Assembly: GCA_014727815.1 (NCBI GenBank)
Contig: WJMS01000270.1
Location: forward strand, 1 to 34,831
Source: a candidate division GN15 bacterium
Lineage (GTDB): Bacteria > Zixibacteria > MSB-5A5 > GN15 > FEB-12
Length of the DNA: 34,831 nucleotides
Direction of reading: 5' to 3'
Part shown: positions 1 through 9,212 of the stretch, one piece after another
Numbering within the stretch: the first letter of the stretch is position 1
Layout: each line of letters opens with the position of its first letter
Program-made: the position numbers and the translations under genes
Notes under the pieces: model-generated
Databases searched by the model: none
Seen by the model: only the letters and a program-made list of their open reading frames with translations
What the model was told of the DNA's origin: nothing

Positions 1-1229
1 TGGTCAAACAGGCGATCGCCAACAAGAACGAAAAGGCCGATATCGACGAAGTACTTGCGCTCGATCAGCGGCGCCGCGACATTTTGCAGGAAGTCGAACA
101 ACTGAAGGCAACCCGCAACACCGCCTCGGCTGAAATCGCCAAGAAAAAGAAGGCCGGCGAATCGGCCGACCATGCGATCGCCGCGATGCGTCAGGTGGGC
201 GAACAGATTGCCGAACTCGATGACAAGCGCCGGGGCGTCGAAGAAGACCTGCATACCGCCCTGAGCTGGGTGCCCAACGTGCCGCACGAATCGGTGCCGC
301 TGGGCGCCACCGAAGACGACAATGTGGTCGTGCGCGAGTGGGGCGAGATCCCCCAACGGGATTTCACCGTACAGCCGCACTGGGAGATCGGCGCCAGACT
401 CGACATCCTGGATCTCGAGGCCGCTGCCCTGGTCTCCGGCTCCGGCTTCTACATCCTCAAAGGCCCGGGCTCCCGGCTGGAACGGGCCCTGGTGAACTTC
501 ATGCTCGACATGCACACCGCCGACGGCTACACCGAGGTCAGCGTGCCGCACCTGGTAACGGCGGAGACGATGTTCGGCACCGGGCAACTGCCCAAACTCG
601 ATGATGACATGTACCGTGAGCGCAACGATGGTCCGTACCTGATCCCCACCGCCGAAGTGCCAATCACCAACATGTTCCGTGACTCGATTATCGAAAACGA
701 CCGCCTGCCGATCAACCTGGTCGGTCACACCCCCTGTTACCGTCGCGAGGCCGGCTCGGCCGGCAAGGACACCCGCGGCATGATCCGGGTGCATCAATTC
801 GAGAAGGTCGAACTCGTCAAGATCGTCCGGCCGGAGAATTCCTACGATGAACTTGAATCACTCGTCGCCCAGGCGGAGAAGGTCCTGCAGGCGCTCGAAC
901 TGCCCTACCGGGTGAGCACGCTGGCGACCGGCGACTTGTCATTTGCAGCGGCCAAGTGTTATGATATCGAACTGTGGGCCGCCGGGATCGAGCGTTATCT
1001 CGAAATCTCGTCGATCTCGATTTTCGAGGATTTCCAGGCGCGGCGGATGAACTGCCGATTCCGCGATGAAGAGCGCAAGGTCCGATACCCGCATACGCTG
1101 AACGGCTCCGGTGTCGCGCTGGCGCGGTTGATTCCGGCCATACTTGAAAACTATCAAAACGCCGACGGGACCATCACCATTCCCGAGCGGCTGCGCCCGT
1201 ATATGGGCGGAATGGAAACGATCGGCTGA
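1..1229 (+). CDS. serS: seryl-tRNA synthetase, 5' end missing
   Basis: Charges tRNA-Ser (and tRNA-Sec if present) with serine in the cytoplasm. The reading frame is open from base 3 to the stop at 1227-1229, so the gene enters from outside the window; only about 15 N-terminal residues should be missing, because the first codons read VKQAIANKNEKADIDEVLAL, the usual start of the N-terminal helical hairpin. That long coiled-coil arm binds the tRNA and is followed by the class II catalytic core, with motif 2 around CYRREAGSAGKDTRG and the C-terminal motif 3 stretch NGSGVALARLIPAILENYQ. The stop overlaps the start of the next gene (ATGA). An internal TTG at 84 is not the start, since homology runs upstream of it. 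Family assignment is secure. Confidence 0.97.
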   Translation, partial: VKQAIANKNEKADIDEVLALDQRRRDILQEVEQLKATRNTASAEIAKKKKAGESADHAIAAMRQVGEQIAELDDKRRGVEEDLHTALSWVPNVPHESVPLGATEDDNVVVREWGEIPQRDFTVQPHWEIGARLDILDLEAAALVSGSGFYILKGPGSRLERALVNFMLDMHTADGYTEVSVPHLVTAETMFGTGQLPKLDDDMYRERNDGPYLIPTAEVPITNMFRDSIIENDRLPINLVGHTPCYRREAGSAGKDTRGMIRVHQFEKVELVKIVRPENSYDELESLVAQAEKVLQALELPYRVSTLATGDLSFAAAKCYDIELWAAGIERYLEISSISIFEDFQARRMNCRFRDEERKVRYPHTLNGSGVALARLIPAILENYQNADGTITIPERLRPYMGGMETIG

Positions 1230-2485
1230 TGGCTTCCCGGTGGCGATGGCTCAACAGAACGTCGGATCTGTACGTCGGCAAATCGACGTTGTTCAAAACC
1301 TTCCTGCTGCTCGGGATCGGCGTCATCTCGACCGTCTTCATCTGGTACACCTTTGATGTCATCGAGTCCCTGCAGCGCGATATCCGCTCGCAGGTCGACA
1401 AGTATGTGCAACTCTGGCAGCTGGCCGCCAACTCGCCTACCTCCGGCAGCGAACTGCAGTTCATCTTCAACGAGATCATCGTCAAAGCAACCTTCCCGAT
1501 TCTGGTCGTCGACCAGAGCGGCGAGCCCCTCTACTGGCGTAATATCAAGGACATCGCCCCGGACGATCGCAGCTCCGAGACAATCGCCCGACTCAAGGAG
1601 ATCGCCATCGACATGAAAGAGGACAACGGTGAGTTCAAGCTGCACTACGGCGAGGATTTCGTCAACTATCTCTACTACGGCGACTCCGAAGTCATCTCGC
1701 AGCTCAAGCTCATGCCGTTTATCGAAATCGGGATCGTCCTCGCATTCCTCACGGTTGGGCTGATCGGCTTCCAGACGATTCGTCGCAGCGAAGAGCGCCA
1801 CATATGGGTCGGCATGGCCAAGGAGACCGCACACCAGCTGGGCACGCCGATCTCATCGCTCATGGGCTGGCTCGAAGTGATCGACAGTGAATCACCCCGC
1901 GGCCGGCAACCCGATGGCGAGGCCAGCCTGATCGACCAGACGGTTGACAACATGAAGATCGATGTCGACCGACTGCAGAAAGTCGCCAATCGCTTCGGTA
2001 TGATCGGCTCGGTACCGGAACTGAAGCCGTGCGATCTGAACGATCTGGTGGCCGAGGTTGTTGAGTATTATCGACGGCGGTTGCCGTTCGAAGGACGCGG
2101 CGTGCGGATTTCGCTCGAAGCAGGAGAGATCCCCAAAGTTGCCCTCAACCCGGAACTGCTGAGTTGGGCGCTGGAGAATCTGGTCAAAAACGCACTGCAG
2201 GCCGTGGATTCCAAAGACGGCCGAATCGACGTGGTAACCCGCCCCAGTGTGGAAAACGGCTCGGTGGAGATCGAGCTGACCGACAACGGCAAGGGGATCC
2301 CCTCGGCGGCCGCACGCAAGATCTTCCGACCCGGTTTCACGACCAAAAAGCGCGGCTGGGGCCTGGGCCTCACACTCGTGAAACGAATCGTGGAAGAGTA
2401 TCATGGCGGGATGATCCGGCTGGAACGGTCGCGCCCGGGCGAAACCGTTTTCGCCATCACCCTGCCGGTGGCAGCGAACCAGTAA
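1229..2485 (+). CDS. membrane sensor histidine kinase next to PorX-like regulator
   Basis: A 418-residue sensor kinase. Two membrane segments (about residues 22-45 and 162-184) bracket a periplasmic sensor of roughly 115 residues with no recognised ligand-binding motif. There is no obvious HAMP domain: the dimerisation/phosphoacceptor helix follows soon after the second membrane segment, with H202 in ETAHQLGTPISSLMGW. The ATPase domain has an N-box (ENLVKNALQAV, N321), G1 (DNGKGIP) and a G2-type loop (GWGLGLTL). It starts inside the serS stop codon and ends nine bases before a PorX-type response regulator, so the two are almost certainly cognate. It therefore occupies the role PorY plays for PorX, although sequence alone does not show orthology to PorY. 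The signal sensed is unknown. Confidence 0.93.
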   Translation: MASRWRWLNRTSDLYVGKSTLFKTFLLLGIGVISTVFIWYTFDVIESLQRDIRSQVDKYVQLWQLAANSPTSGSELQFIFNEIIVKATFPILVVDQSGEPLYWRNIKDIAPDDRSSETIARLKEIAIDMKEDNGEFKLHYGEDFVNYLYYGDSEVISQLKLMPFIEIGIVLAFLTVGLIGFQTIRRSEERHIWVGMAKETAHQLGTPISSLMGWLEVIDSESPRGRQPDGEASLIDQTVDNMKIDVDRLQKVANRFGMIGSVPELKPCDLNDLVAEVVEYYRRRLPFEGRGVRISLEAGEIPKVALNPELLSWALENLVKNALQAVDSKDGRIDVVTRPSVENGSVEIELTDNGKGIPSAAARKIFRPGFTTKKRGWGLGLTLVKRIVEEYHGGMIRLERSRPGETVFAITLPVAANQ

Positions 2486-2494
2486 GGAGATTGC

Positions 2495-4054
2495 ATGCCA
2501 ACTGTTGCTGAGAAGAAGAAAATACTCTGGGTCGATGATGAAATCGACTCATTAAAGCCACACCTGCTGTTTCTCGAGAAGAAGGGCTTCGAGGTGACCC
2601 CGGCCATGTCCGGCGACGATGCCGTGGTGGCGGTCCGCGACGCCAACTTCGACCTGGTCCTGCTCGATGAAATGATGCCCGGGAAGGACGGTCTGACCAC
2701 CCTCGAAGAGATCAAGGACATCCGGCCGCACTTGCCGGTGGTGATGGTGACCAAGTCGGAGGAAGAAAGCCTGATGGAGGACGCCATCGGCTCCAAGATC
2801 GATGACTACCTCGTCAAGCCGGTCAACCCGTCGCAGATTCTCCTCGTCATCAAACGCCTGCTCGAATCACGCAAGATCATCTCATCATCGGGCATGCGCC
2901 GTTACGTCCAGGAAATCAACCGTTTCAATCAGCGCTTGTATGGTCCGATGGAACCCGAGGACTGGCACGAGGCTGCCCGGCTTATCGCCGAGTGGGACCT
3001 CGAACTCGACAACAGCAACGATGAAGGCCTGCGCGAGACCCACACCGGGACCAAGCGCGAGTGGAATACTGAGTTCACCAAGTACATGGTCAACCAGTAC
3101 CAGCACTGGTTGTTTGATGATCGCCGGCCGTTGCTCTCGCCCGATATCACCGGGCATTACATCATCCCGCGACTGAAACAAAAGGAAAAGGTGCTATTCA
3201 TCGTGGTCGACTGCATGCGACTGGATCAGTGGATGCTGGTCGAACCGCTGGTGGCCGAGTTCTTCAATATTCAGCGCGACTATTATTTCTCCATGCTGCC
3301 GAGCGCGACACCGTTTGCACGCAATGCGCTCTATGCCGGCATGTTCCCCGATGAGATCGACAAGATCTACCCGGAGAACTACCAGAACCAGGATGAAGGC
3401 TCACTCAATCGTCTCGAAGATCGCCTCTTCGCCGATAACCTCGCCCGCGCCGGGGTGCGTTTCGACAAGCCGGTGCGGTACGTGAAAGTATACAACAACA
3501 CCGAGGGTGAAGAGTTGGCTCGTCGTGCCGCCGACTATTTCGAAAGTCCGGCCGTGACATTCGTCTTCAACTTTCTCGATATCCTCGCTCACGGTCGGTC
3601 GAACAACGTCATTCTGAAAGAGATCGCCGGGACCGAGGCGGCCTTCCGCACCCTGATGCGCAGCTGGTTCGTGCACTCGCCGCTCTTCTCGATTCTCAAG
3701 ACGTTCGCCGAGCGCGATTTTACGGTGGTGCTGACCTCGGATCACGGTTCGGTGCTCTGCCAGCGCGGAACCATGGCCCACGGCCGTCGCACGACCTCGA
3801 CCAACCTGCGCTACAAGTACGGCGACAACCTGAAATCCGATCCGAAAGACTCGCTGCTGGTGAAAAAACCGGAGAAATGGCGGCTGCCGATGTTCTCCCT
3901 GGCGACGACCTACATCATCGCCAAAGAGGATTTCTATTTCGTGTATCCGAACAACTACAACGAGATGGTGCGGCAGTTCCAGAACTCCTTCCAGCACGGC
4001 GGTATCTCGCTGGAGGAGATGGTGGTGCCGGTGGCGGTGATGACTCCACGGTAG
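2495..4054 (+). CDS. PorX-like response regulator: REC domain plus PglZ/alkaline-phosphatase-fold effector
   Basis: A 519-residue protein. Residues about 8-125 form a receiver domain: acidic D14/D15, phosphoacceptor D58 in LVLLDEMMPGKDG, and K108 in YLVKPVNP. After a helical linker, the C-terminal half is a PglZ domain of the alkaline phosphatase superfamily: FIVVDCMRLDQW (metal ligand), SATPFARNALYAG with likely nucleophile T272, and TSDHG (D416, H417). This matches the architecture and motif order of PorX of Bacteroidetes, where the effector is a zinc phosphodiesterase acting on oligonucleotides and controlling type IX secretion. Whether this organism has that secretion system cannot be seen here. 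The ATG has a good ribosome site (AAGGAG) nine bases after the kinase stop. Assignment to the PorX-type family is strong; the output pathway is inferred. Confidence 0.92.
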   Translation: MPTVAEKKKILWVDDEIDSLKPHLLFLEKKGFEVTPAMSGDDAVVAVRDANFDLVLLDEMMPGKDGLTTLEEIKDIRPHLPVVMVTKSEEESLMEDAIGSKIDDYLVKPVNPSQILLVIKRLLESRKIISSSGMRRYVQEINRFNQRLYGPMEPEDWHEAARLIAEWDLELDNSNDEGLRETHTGTKREWNTEFTKYMVNQYQHWLFDDRRPLLSPDITGHYIIPRLKQKEKVLFIVVDCMRLDQWMLVEPLVAEFFNIQRDYYFSMLPSATPFARNALYAGMFPDEIDKIYPENYQNQDEGSLNRLEDRLFADNLARAGVRFDKPVRYVKVYNNTEGEELARRAADYFESPAVTFVFNFLDILAHGRSNNVILKEIAGTEAAFRTLMRSWFVHSPLFSILKTFAERDFTVVLTSDHGSVLCQRGTMAHGRRTTSTNLRYKYGDNLKSDPKDSLLVKKPEKWRLPMFSLATTYIIAKEDFYFVYPNNYNEMVRQFQNSFQHGGISLEEMVVPVAVMTPR

Positions 4055-4061
4055 CTGATGT

Positions 4062-4496
4062 ATGCCCGTTCTGAATATCGTGTCACACAGTGAGGAGGAG
4101 ACCGAGGCGCTGGCCGAAAAGCTGGCCAGGTCGTTTTTACCCGGCGATGTGGTCGTGCTTTCAGGTGATCTCGGCAGCGGCAAGACGTCGTTCGTGCGGG
4201 GTATGGCTCGCGGCATGGGGATCGACACAAACCTGGTGAATTCACCTACCTATACCTTTGTCAACGAGTATCCCGGCGGCGACAAGAAGCTGTATCATTT
4301 CGACCTCTATCGCCTCCAGCAGACCACCGAACTGTATGAGATCGGCTGGGAAGAGTATCTCAGCCGTGAAGGTATCGTCGTCGTCGAGTGGGGCGAGAAG
4401 GCCGCCGAACTGCTGCCCCAGCGCTACTATGCGCTCGAATTCAAGATCGTATCGGAAACTGAACGAGAGATCGATCTCGCCCTGGTGCAGGTATGA
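4062..4496 (+). CDS. tsaE: tRNA t6A biosynthesis ATPase TsaE
   Basis: A 144-residue P-loop ATPase that works with TsaB and TsaD in forming N6-threonylcarbamoyladenosine at position 37 of ANN-decoding tRNAs. The Walker A motif GDLGSGKT lies at residues 35-42. Family signatures follow: the switch-like SPTYTFVNEY, HFDLYRL, and the Walker B-like VVVEWGEK. Length is normal for the family. It begins seven bases after the PorX-like gene and its stop overlaps the tsaB start (ATGA), which fits the common tsaE-tsaB-rimI gene order. tsaD and tsaC are not in the window and must lie elsewhere. Confidence 0.96.
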   Translation: MPVLNIVSHSEEETEALAEKLARSFLPGDVVVLSGDLGSGKTSFVRGMARGMGIDTNLVNSPTYTFVNEYPGGDKKLYHFDLYRLQQTTELYEIGWEEYLSREGIVVVEWGEKAAELLPQRYYALEFKIVSETEREIDLALVQV

Positions 4497-5182
4497 ACGA
4501 ACCGACAACAACGCCCTTGCTTGCCATCGACACCTCGAGCCTGACCCTGCGGATGGCGATCGGTTACGGCGAGGACCGGCTGGTGAAGTACGAGGAAGCA
4601 ATCCGCATCTCGCACGGTCGGGTGATGCTGAACAAGATCGATCACCTGCTGCAATCGGCCGGCATGCCCAAGGACCAACTCGGCGCAATCGCTGTATCGG
4701 TCGGTCCGGGTTCGTTTACCGGACTGCGGATCGGCGTTGCACTGGCCAAGGGCCTGGCGCTGGGTCTCAATCTGGACGTCGTAGCTGTCTCCACATTCGA
4801 ATTGGCCGCCTACCGATTGGCCGACCGCACGTCTCCGGTAACGGTGCTGGTTCCGTTCAAGAAGGATGCCTGCTTCACGGCCTCGGTGGCGGGTGGCAAG
4901 TTTCTTGAAAACACGGTGTCGGTGTTGCCGTACGCTGAATTGCCGGGTCTCATGCCGAATGAAAGCCTGGTCGCGATCGGCGCGGAAATAAGCGCTCTGG
5001 CCAGACCGCATGGTGTCAACGGCTCGCTGCCGATGATCGAGCTGAGCGCAGCCGACCTCGTGAATCTCGGACGGCTGAAACTCGCGCAGGGCGAGCTGGC
5101 CGATATCGAAACGCTCGAACCGATGTACCTGCAGAAATCACAGGCGGAACTTCGTTTTGAACAACGGCAACGTGGACAGTAA
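4493..5182 (+). CDS. tsaB: tRNA t6A biosynthesis protein TsaB
   Basis: A 229-residue protein of the ASKHA/Kae1-like fold, the non-catalytic partner that binds TsaD and bridges it to TsaE. The N-terminus carries the family opening LLAIDTSSLTLRMAIG; the central VSVGPGSFTGLRIGVALAKG segment is the best conserved block. Length is close to the usual 220-235 residues. It overlaps tsaE by four bases and the next acetyltransferase by a few bases, so the three genes are expected to be translated together. The metal-binding histidines of TsaD are not seen, as expected for TsaB. Confidence 0.95.
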   Translation: MNEPTTTPLLAIDTSSLTLRMAIGYGEDRLVKYEEAIRISHGRVMLNKIDHLLQSAGMPKDQLGAIAVSVGPGSFTGLRIGVALAKGLALGLNLDVVAVSTFELAAYRLADRTSPVTVLVPFKKDACFTASVAGGKFLENTVSVLPYAELPGLMPNESLVAIGAEISALARPHGVNGSLPMIELSAADLVNLGRLKLAQGELADIETLEPMYLQKSQAELRFEQRQRGQ

Positions 5183-5648
5183 GACCGGACAGGTGACGAT
5201 CCGGGCGATGGCCGAGAGCGACCTGTCGACTATTGTCACGATGGAACGGGAGATCTTTTCCGATCCCTGGCCGCGTTCGGCTTTCCTCGATTGCGTGACC
5301 GCCAATGGCTGGGGCGGTCTGGTGGCCGAGACCGAAAGCGAGATTATCGGCTACGCCTGCTACCTGATTGTCGATGTCGAGTCGCACCTGACCAACATCG
5401 CCGTCGCCCCCGAGCACCGGCGAAAATCGGTTGCGCAGCAACTTCTGGACCGTATTTTGAGTATTGCGGACGGTAGCGGATGTGAGTTTATTTTGCTTGA
5501 AGTGCGACCGTCCAACTCGGAAGCGCTGGCCTTCTATCGCAAGCACGGCTTCCGCGTGCTGTACCAGCGACCGAACTATTACCGACGACCGGTCGAAGAC
5601 GCCGTAGTGATGGTGAAGTACTTCGAACGCAACGAACCGGCAACGTAA
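5172..5648 (+). CDS. rimI: RimI-type GNAT acetyltransferase
   Basis: A roughly 158-residue GNAT N-acetyltransferase of the kind that acetylates the N-terminal alanine of ribosomal protein S18. Visible: the first strand VTIRAMAESDL, the helix with SDPWPRSAFLD typical of RimI, LTNIAVAPEHRRKSVAQQLL (strand 4 and the acetyl-CoA loop), and LEVRPSNSEALAFYRKHGF. In the acetyl-CoA loop the usual first glycine of (Q/R)xxGx(G/A) is serine here (RRKSVA). The start is uncertain: GTG at 5172 leaves seven residues before strand 1 and is preferred; TTG at 5157 is in frame and gives five more residues; neither has a strong ribosome site because the region overlaps tsaB. Position after tsaE-tsaB supports RimI. 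Confidence 0.86.
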   Translation: MDSKTGQVTIRAMAESDLSTIVTMEREIFSDPWPRSAFLDCVTANGWGGLVAETESEIIGYACYLIVDVESHLTNIAVAPEHRRKSVAQQLLDRILSIADGSGCEFILLEVRPSNSEALAFYRKHGFRVLYQRPNYYRRPVEDAVVMVKYFERNEPAT

Positions 5649-5657
5649 AGGTGAACA

Positions 5658-6500
5658 ATGGCCTGGTTTCGCAAAGAAAAAACCGGACTGGCGACACAAG
5701 AGAAGAAAAACATCCCCGAAGGTCTCTGGACCAAGTGTCCGTCCTGCGGTGAAATAGTCTACAGCAAGAAGATGGAGCAACTGCTCTGGGTCTGCCCGAG
5801 CTGCAGCTACCATTTTCGCATTTCGAGCCGCAAGTATATCCAGATGCTGCTCGATGCCGGGCACCTCGAAGAGCATGATGTCAACCTCGTCTCGGAAGAC
5901 CCGCTGAAGTTCAAAGACTCCAAGCGCTACCCCGACCGCATCAAGGCCGCCCGCGAAAAGACCGGTCAGAACGACGGGGTCATTGCCGGGATCGGCGAGA
6001 TCGACGGTATGGAGGTGTCGTTTGCCATCATGGACTTTGCGTTTATCGGCGGCTCCATGGGCTCGGTTGTCGGCGAGAAAATCGCCCGGGCGATTGAACG
6101 CGCGATCGAACGAGAAATCCCGCTGATCATCGTTTCCTGCTCCGGTGGCGCCCGTATGCAGGAGGGCATCCTGTCGTTGATGCAGATGGCCAAAACTTCC
6201 GGGTTGCTCGCCGTGCTGGCGAAAAAGCGGGTGCCGTATATCTCCGTGTTAACCAACCCGACCACCGCCGGAGTGATGGCGTCGTACGCTTCGCTCGGCG
6301 ACGTCATCATCGCCGAGCCAAAAGCGCTGCTCGGCTTTGCCGGACCGCGTGTGATTCAGCAAACGATCGGCCAGGACCTCCCCGAGGGCTTCCAGTCATC
6401 CGAGTTTTTCATGGACAAGGGCTTTCTCGACAAGATCGTCGACCGCAAGGAACTTCGCGACACCATTGTCAAACTCCTCCGCTACATGAAGAGAAGCTGA
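5658..6500 (+). CDS. accD: acetyl-CoA carboxylase carboxyltransferase subunit beta
   Basis: A 280-residue subunit that, with AccA, transfers the carboxyl group from carboxybiotin to acetyl-CoA to make malonyl-CoA, the first step of fatty acid synthesis. A four-cysteine zinc ribbon is complete (C27, C30, C46, C49). The crotonase-fold core shows [16 protein letters not shown] and the oxyanion region [19 protein letters not shown], followed by [16 protein letters not shown]. Length is typical. The ATG follows an AAGGTG ribosome site, ten bases after the acetyltransferase. accA, accB and accC are not in the window. The stop overlaps the folC start, matching the common accD-folC linkage. Confidence 0.97.
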   Translation: MAWFRKEKTGLATQEKKNIPEGLWTKCPSCGEIVYSKKMEQLLWVCPSCSYHFRISSRKYIQMLLDAGHLEEHDVNLVSEDPLKFKDSKRYPDRIKAAREKTGQNDGVIAGIGEIDGMEVSFAIMDFAFIGGSMGSVVGEKIARAIERAIEREIPLIIVSCSGGARMQEGILSLMQMAKTSGLLAVLAKKRVPYISVLTNPTTAGVMASYASLGDVIIAEPKALLGFAGPRVIQQTIGQDLPEGFQSSEFFMDKGFLDKIVDRKELRDTIVKLLRYMKRS

Positions 6501-7779
6501 TGCATCGCCACACCTACGCCGCCGCCGAACGGTTCATCCTCTCGCGGGAGTTTTTCGGTATGAAGCTCGGGCTGCAGAACATCACCGAGTTTCTCGAATC
6601 GATCGGCGCCCCCCAGAAGACCTATCCGACCATCCACATCGCCGGCACCAATGGCAAGGGCTCGACCGCGGCGATGCTCGATGCGGTCCTTCGCGAAGCC
6701 GGCTATCGCACCGGCCTGTTTACCTCGCCGCACCTGGTGAGTTTTCGCGAACGGATGAAGGTCAACGGGCAGCGGATCTCGAAGGCATCGGTAGCGCGCT
6801 TTGTCGACCGGCACCGGCGCACCCTGGTAAAAAAAAACTCTCGTTTTTTGAGCTAGTCACGGCCCTGGCGCTGGATCACTTCGCCCGACAGGAAGTTGAC
6901 ATTGCGGTGATCGAAACCGGCCTGGGCGGTCGGCTTGACGCCACCAACGTGCTGCAGCCGATCCTCACGGTCACTACCGACATCAGCCGCGACCATGTCG
7001 AGATCCTCGGCTCCAGCATTCGCAAGATTGCCTGGGAAAAAGCGGGGATCATCAAGCCGGATGTACCGCACCTGATCGGTACGCTCCCGCCGGAGGCCGA
7101 ACGCGTGATCCGTGATGTCTGCAAGAAGCAACACGCACCGCTGTTTCGCGTGCGCAAAAGCCGGATGCAGATTGACGGGAAACGTCTGCAATTGAGCTAT
7201 CATACCGATCGTTTCCGGGTCGAGCGGCTGGCGCCGTCACTGCCCGGCAGCCACCAGCTGCGAAACCTGGCGCTCGTGCTCGAAGCGTGCACGATTGTTC
7301 GCGACCGGGGCTTCGGCCGGGTTTCGAAGAAAGCGATCGTCTCGGGTGTGCGGCAGATCGACTGGCCGGGCCGTTTTCAGGTGATCCGCAACAACGGCTC
7401 GCCGACGCTCGTCCTCGATGTCGCCCACAATGCCAGGGGGATGGAAGCGTTTGTTGATTCGTTTGAGCGGGTCTTTCCCGGTCGTCGCGCCACCGTGATT
7501 GTCGGTTTCGTCAAGCGCAAGCCGCACCAGGCGATGTTTGATTCGCTGTCGCGAATCGCCCACTCGTACGCGCTGGTGCCGCTGTCGAACAAGCGAACGA
7601 TCGATATGGCCGAGATGATGGCCTCACTCAAATGGCGCGGGATCGACCGGCAGCGCTTCGGTTCCGTTCGTACCGCCTACAACCGGGTATTGAAAAATGC
7701 CGAGCCGGACGATATTATAATTGTGGTTGGATCACACTACCTGGTGGGCGAATTCCTCACCCTGATCGGTTGGACATGA
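6500..7779 (+). pseudogene. folC: folylpolyglutamate/dihydrofolate synthase, split by a frameshift at an A9 run
   Basis: FolC adds glutamate to dihydropteroate and to folates. The first part (6500 to stop near 6856) holds the N-terminus and P-loop [11 protein letters not shown] (residues 49-59) plus [20 protein letters not shown]. At the A9 run 6829-6837 the frame breaks. The rest reads in the -1 frame: [20 protein letters not shown], then IAVIETGLGGRLDATN, DHVEILG, and a C-terminal domain with DVAHNARGMEAF, up to 7779. Joined, the protein would be about 426 residues, normal for FolC. One extra A restores the frame exactly ([10 protein letters not shown]). With no other lesion, explanations in order of likelihood are a homopolymer miscount in the sequence, slippage of RNA polymerase or ribosome at the A run, or a recent mutation. 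The start overlaps the accD stop; the end overlaps the next gene (ATGA). Confidence 0.9.
6829..6837 (+). repeat. A9 homopolymer at the folC frame break
   Basis: Nine consecutive A bases inside folC. Both reading frames show good FolC homology up to and after this run and nowhere else is the frame disturbed. The run contains A-AAA-AAA, a known type of -1 slippery sequence. Confidence 0.95.
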
Positions 7780-9212
7780 GCGAGACCCCCAAAAAGAAAC
7801 GCAGTCGCAAACGCCCCGCGAAAAAAGCGGCCACCAAGCGCCGCACCGCCAAGCCGGACAGCCGCGTGGTCAAGGCCGAGCGCAAAAAGGCCGAGTCGGC
7901 GTCGGTCGAAGAGCTGAAAGACCAGCTCGAGGAGAAGCTGGTCGAACTGACCCAGACCAACCGTCAACTCAAACGAAAGATCTTCGACCTCTACACAATC
8001 TTTGAAATCTCCCGCAATTTCAACGCCGTCCTCGATTACGAGATGCTGCTCGACACGTTCATCTTCACCTGTCTCGGGCAGATTGGCGCGCTCAAGGGAG
8101 CGATATTTCTCCAGCGCGAAGCACACGGCGAACGGCTCTATCCGATCAAAAGCAAGGGCTCGGGCAAACTGCCGCAGGACGACGATCATTTCAACGCCAA
8201 GTCGCCACTGGCCGACTACCTGACCCGCCTCAACCGGCCGGTCCCGACCCGGGAACTGATCAGCGACATTTCGTCGTCGGAAGAACGAAAGCTCCTCAAG
8301 ATGTTTGAGCCGGGTATTGTTGTGCCGCTCATCTACCAGACCCGCCTGACCGGTATCTTCGCCATGTCCGAGAAAGTGTCCGGGCGGGAGTTTCAGCTCG
8401 ATGATCTCGAGTTCCTGTCGATTCTCGGCAACCAGATTGCGGTCGCCATTGAAAACGCCCGGTTGTACCAGGGTGAGCGCGATGCCATCCAACAGCTCCG
8501 CGCCGCCCAGCAGCAGTTGCTGCAGACCGAACGCCTCGCGGCGCTGGGGGAGATGTCGGCCAAGGTTGCCCATGAGGTCAACAACCCCCTGGGGATTATC
8601 AAGAACTACGTCCTCTTGATCAACCGGGCCTGCCGGGACAATGAACAGGCCAGGGGCTTTGTTGATATCGTCAGCGAGGAGATCGACCGGATCGCCCGCA
8701 TCGTCAAGCAACTGCTCGATTTCCACCGACCGACCGGGATGGCACTGCAGCAGGTTGATGTTGTCCAGCTGGTCGATGACGTGCTCAAGCTGATGGAACG
8801 GCAGCTCGGCTCGCACGAAATCCATGTGTTTCGAGAGTACGCGGATGGTGTACCGCAGCTTCGAGCCGCCCCCGAGGGTCTCAAACAGGTTTTTCTGAAT
8901 CTGATTATCAATGCGCGCGACGCTATGCCGAACGGCGGCAAGCTCATGGTTCGCGTTGCGGAGGAGAACGGCCGGGTGCGCATCAGGTTTGCCGATACCG
9001 GCACCGGTATCGCGCCCGAACACATCCCCCATATCTTCGAACCGTTTTTTACCACCAAGGACTCCGGCGAGGGTACCGGACTCGGCTTGTCGGTCTGCTA
9101 CGGGATAATAAAAAACCACGGTGGGTCGATAACCTTTAGAAACCTCGAACCGGGCGGCGAGTTCAGTATCGACCTGCCTGCAGGAGACACCAAGACTGAA
9201 TATGACGGATAG
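7776..9212 (+). CDS. cytoplasmic GAF-domain sensor histidine kinase
   Basis: A 478-residue soluble kinase with no membrane segment. The first 40 residues are very rich in Lys and Arg, followed by a coiled coil (about 43-70), a GAF domain (about 80-230), a short coiled linker rich in Gln, the phosphoacceptor helix with H266 in GEMSAKVAHEVNNPLGI, and a complete ATPase domain (N-box NLIINARDAM, G1 DTGTGIAPEH, F-box IFEPFFTTKD, G2 GTGLGLS). The ATG at 7776 is chosen because it overlaps the folC stop as ATGA; the open frame extends upstream into folC but has no homology there. The gene overlaps the next kinase by 11 bases. The basic N-terminus could bind nucleic acid or membrane; this is a guess. 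Confidence 0.93.
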   Translation: MSETPKKKRSRKRPAKKAATKRRTAKPDSRVVKAERKKAESASVEELKDQLEEKLVELTQTNRQLKRKIFDLYTIFEISRNFNAVLDYEMLLDTFIFTCLGQIGALKGAIFLQREAHGERLYPIKSKGSGKLPQDDDHFNAKSPLADYLTRLNRPVPTRELISDISSSEERKLLKMFEPGIVVPLIYQTRLTGIFAMSEKVSGREFQLDDLEFLSILGNQIAVAIENARLYQGERDAIQQLRAAQQQLLQTERLAALGEMSAKVAHEVNNPLGIIKNYVLLINRACRDNEQARGFVDIVSEEIDRIARIVKQLLDFHRPTGMALQQVDVVQLVDDVLKLMERQLGSHEIHVFREYADGVPQLRAAPEGLKQVFLNLIINARDAMPNGGKLMVRVAEENGRVRIRFADTGTGIAPEHIPHIFEPFFTTKDSGEGTGLGLSVCYGIIKNHGGSITFRNLEPGGEFSIDLPAGDTKTEYDG

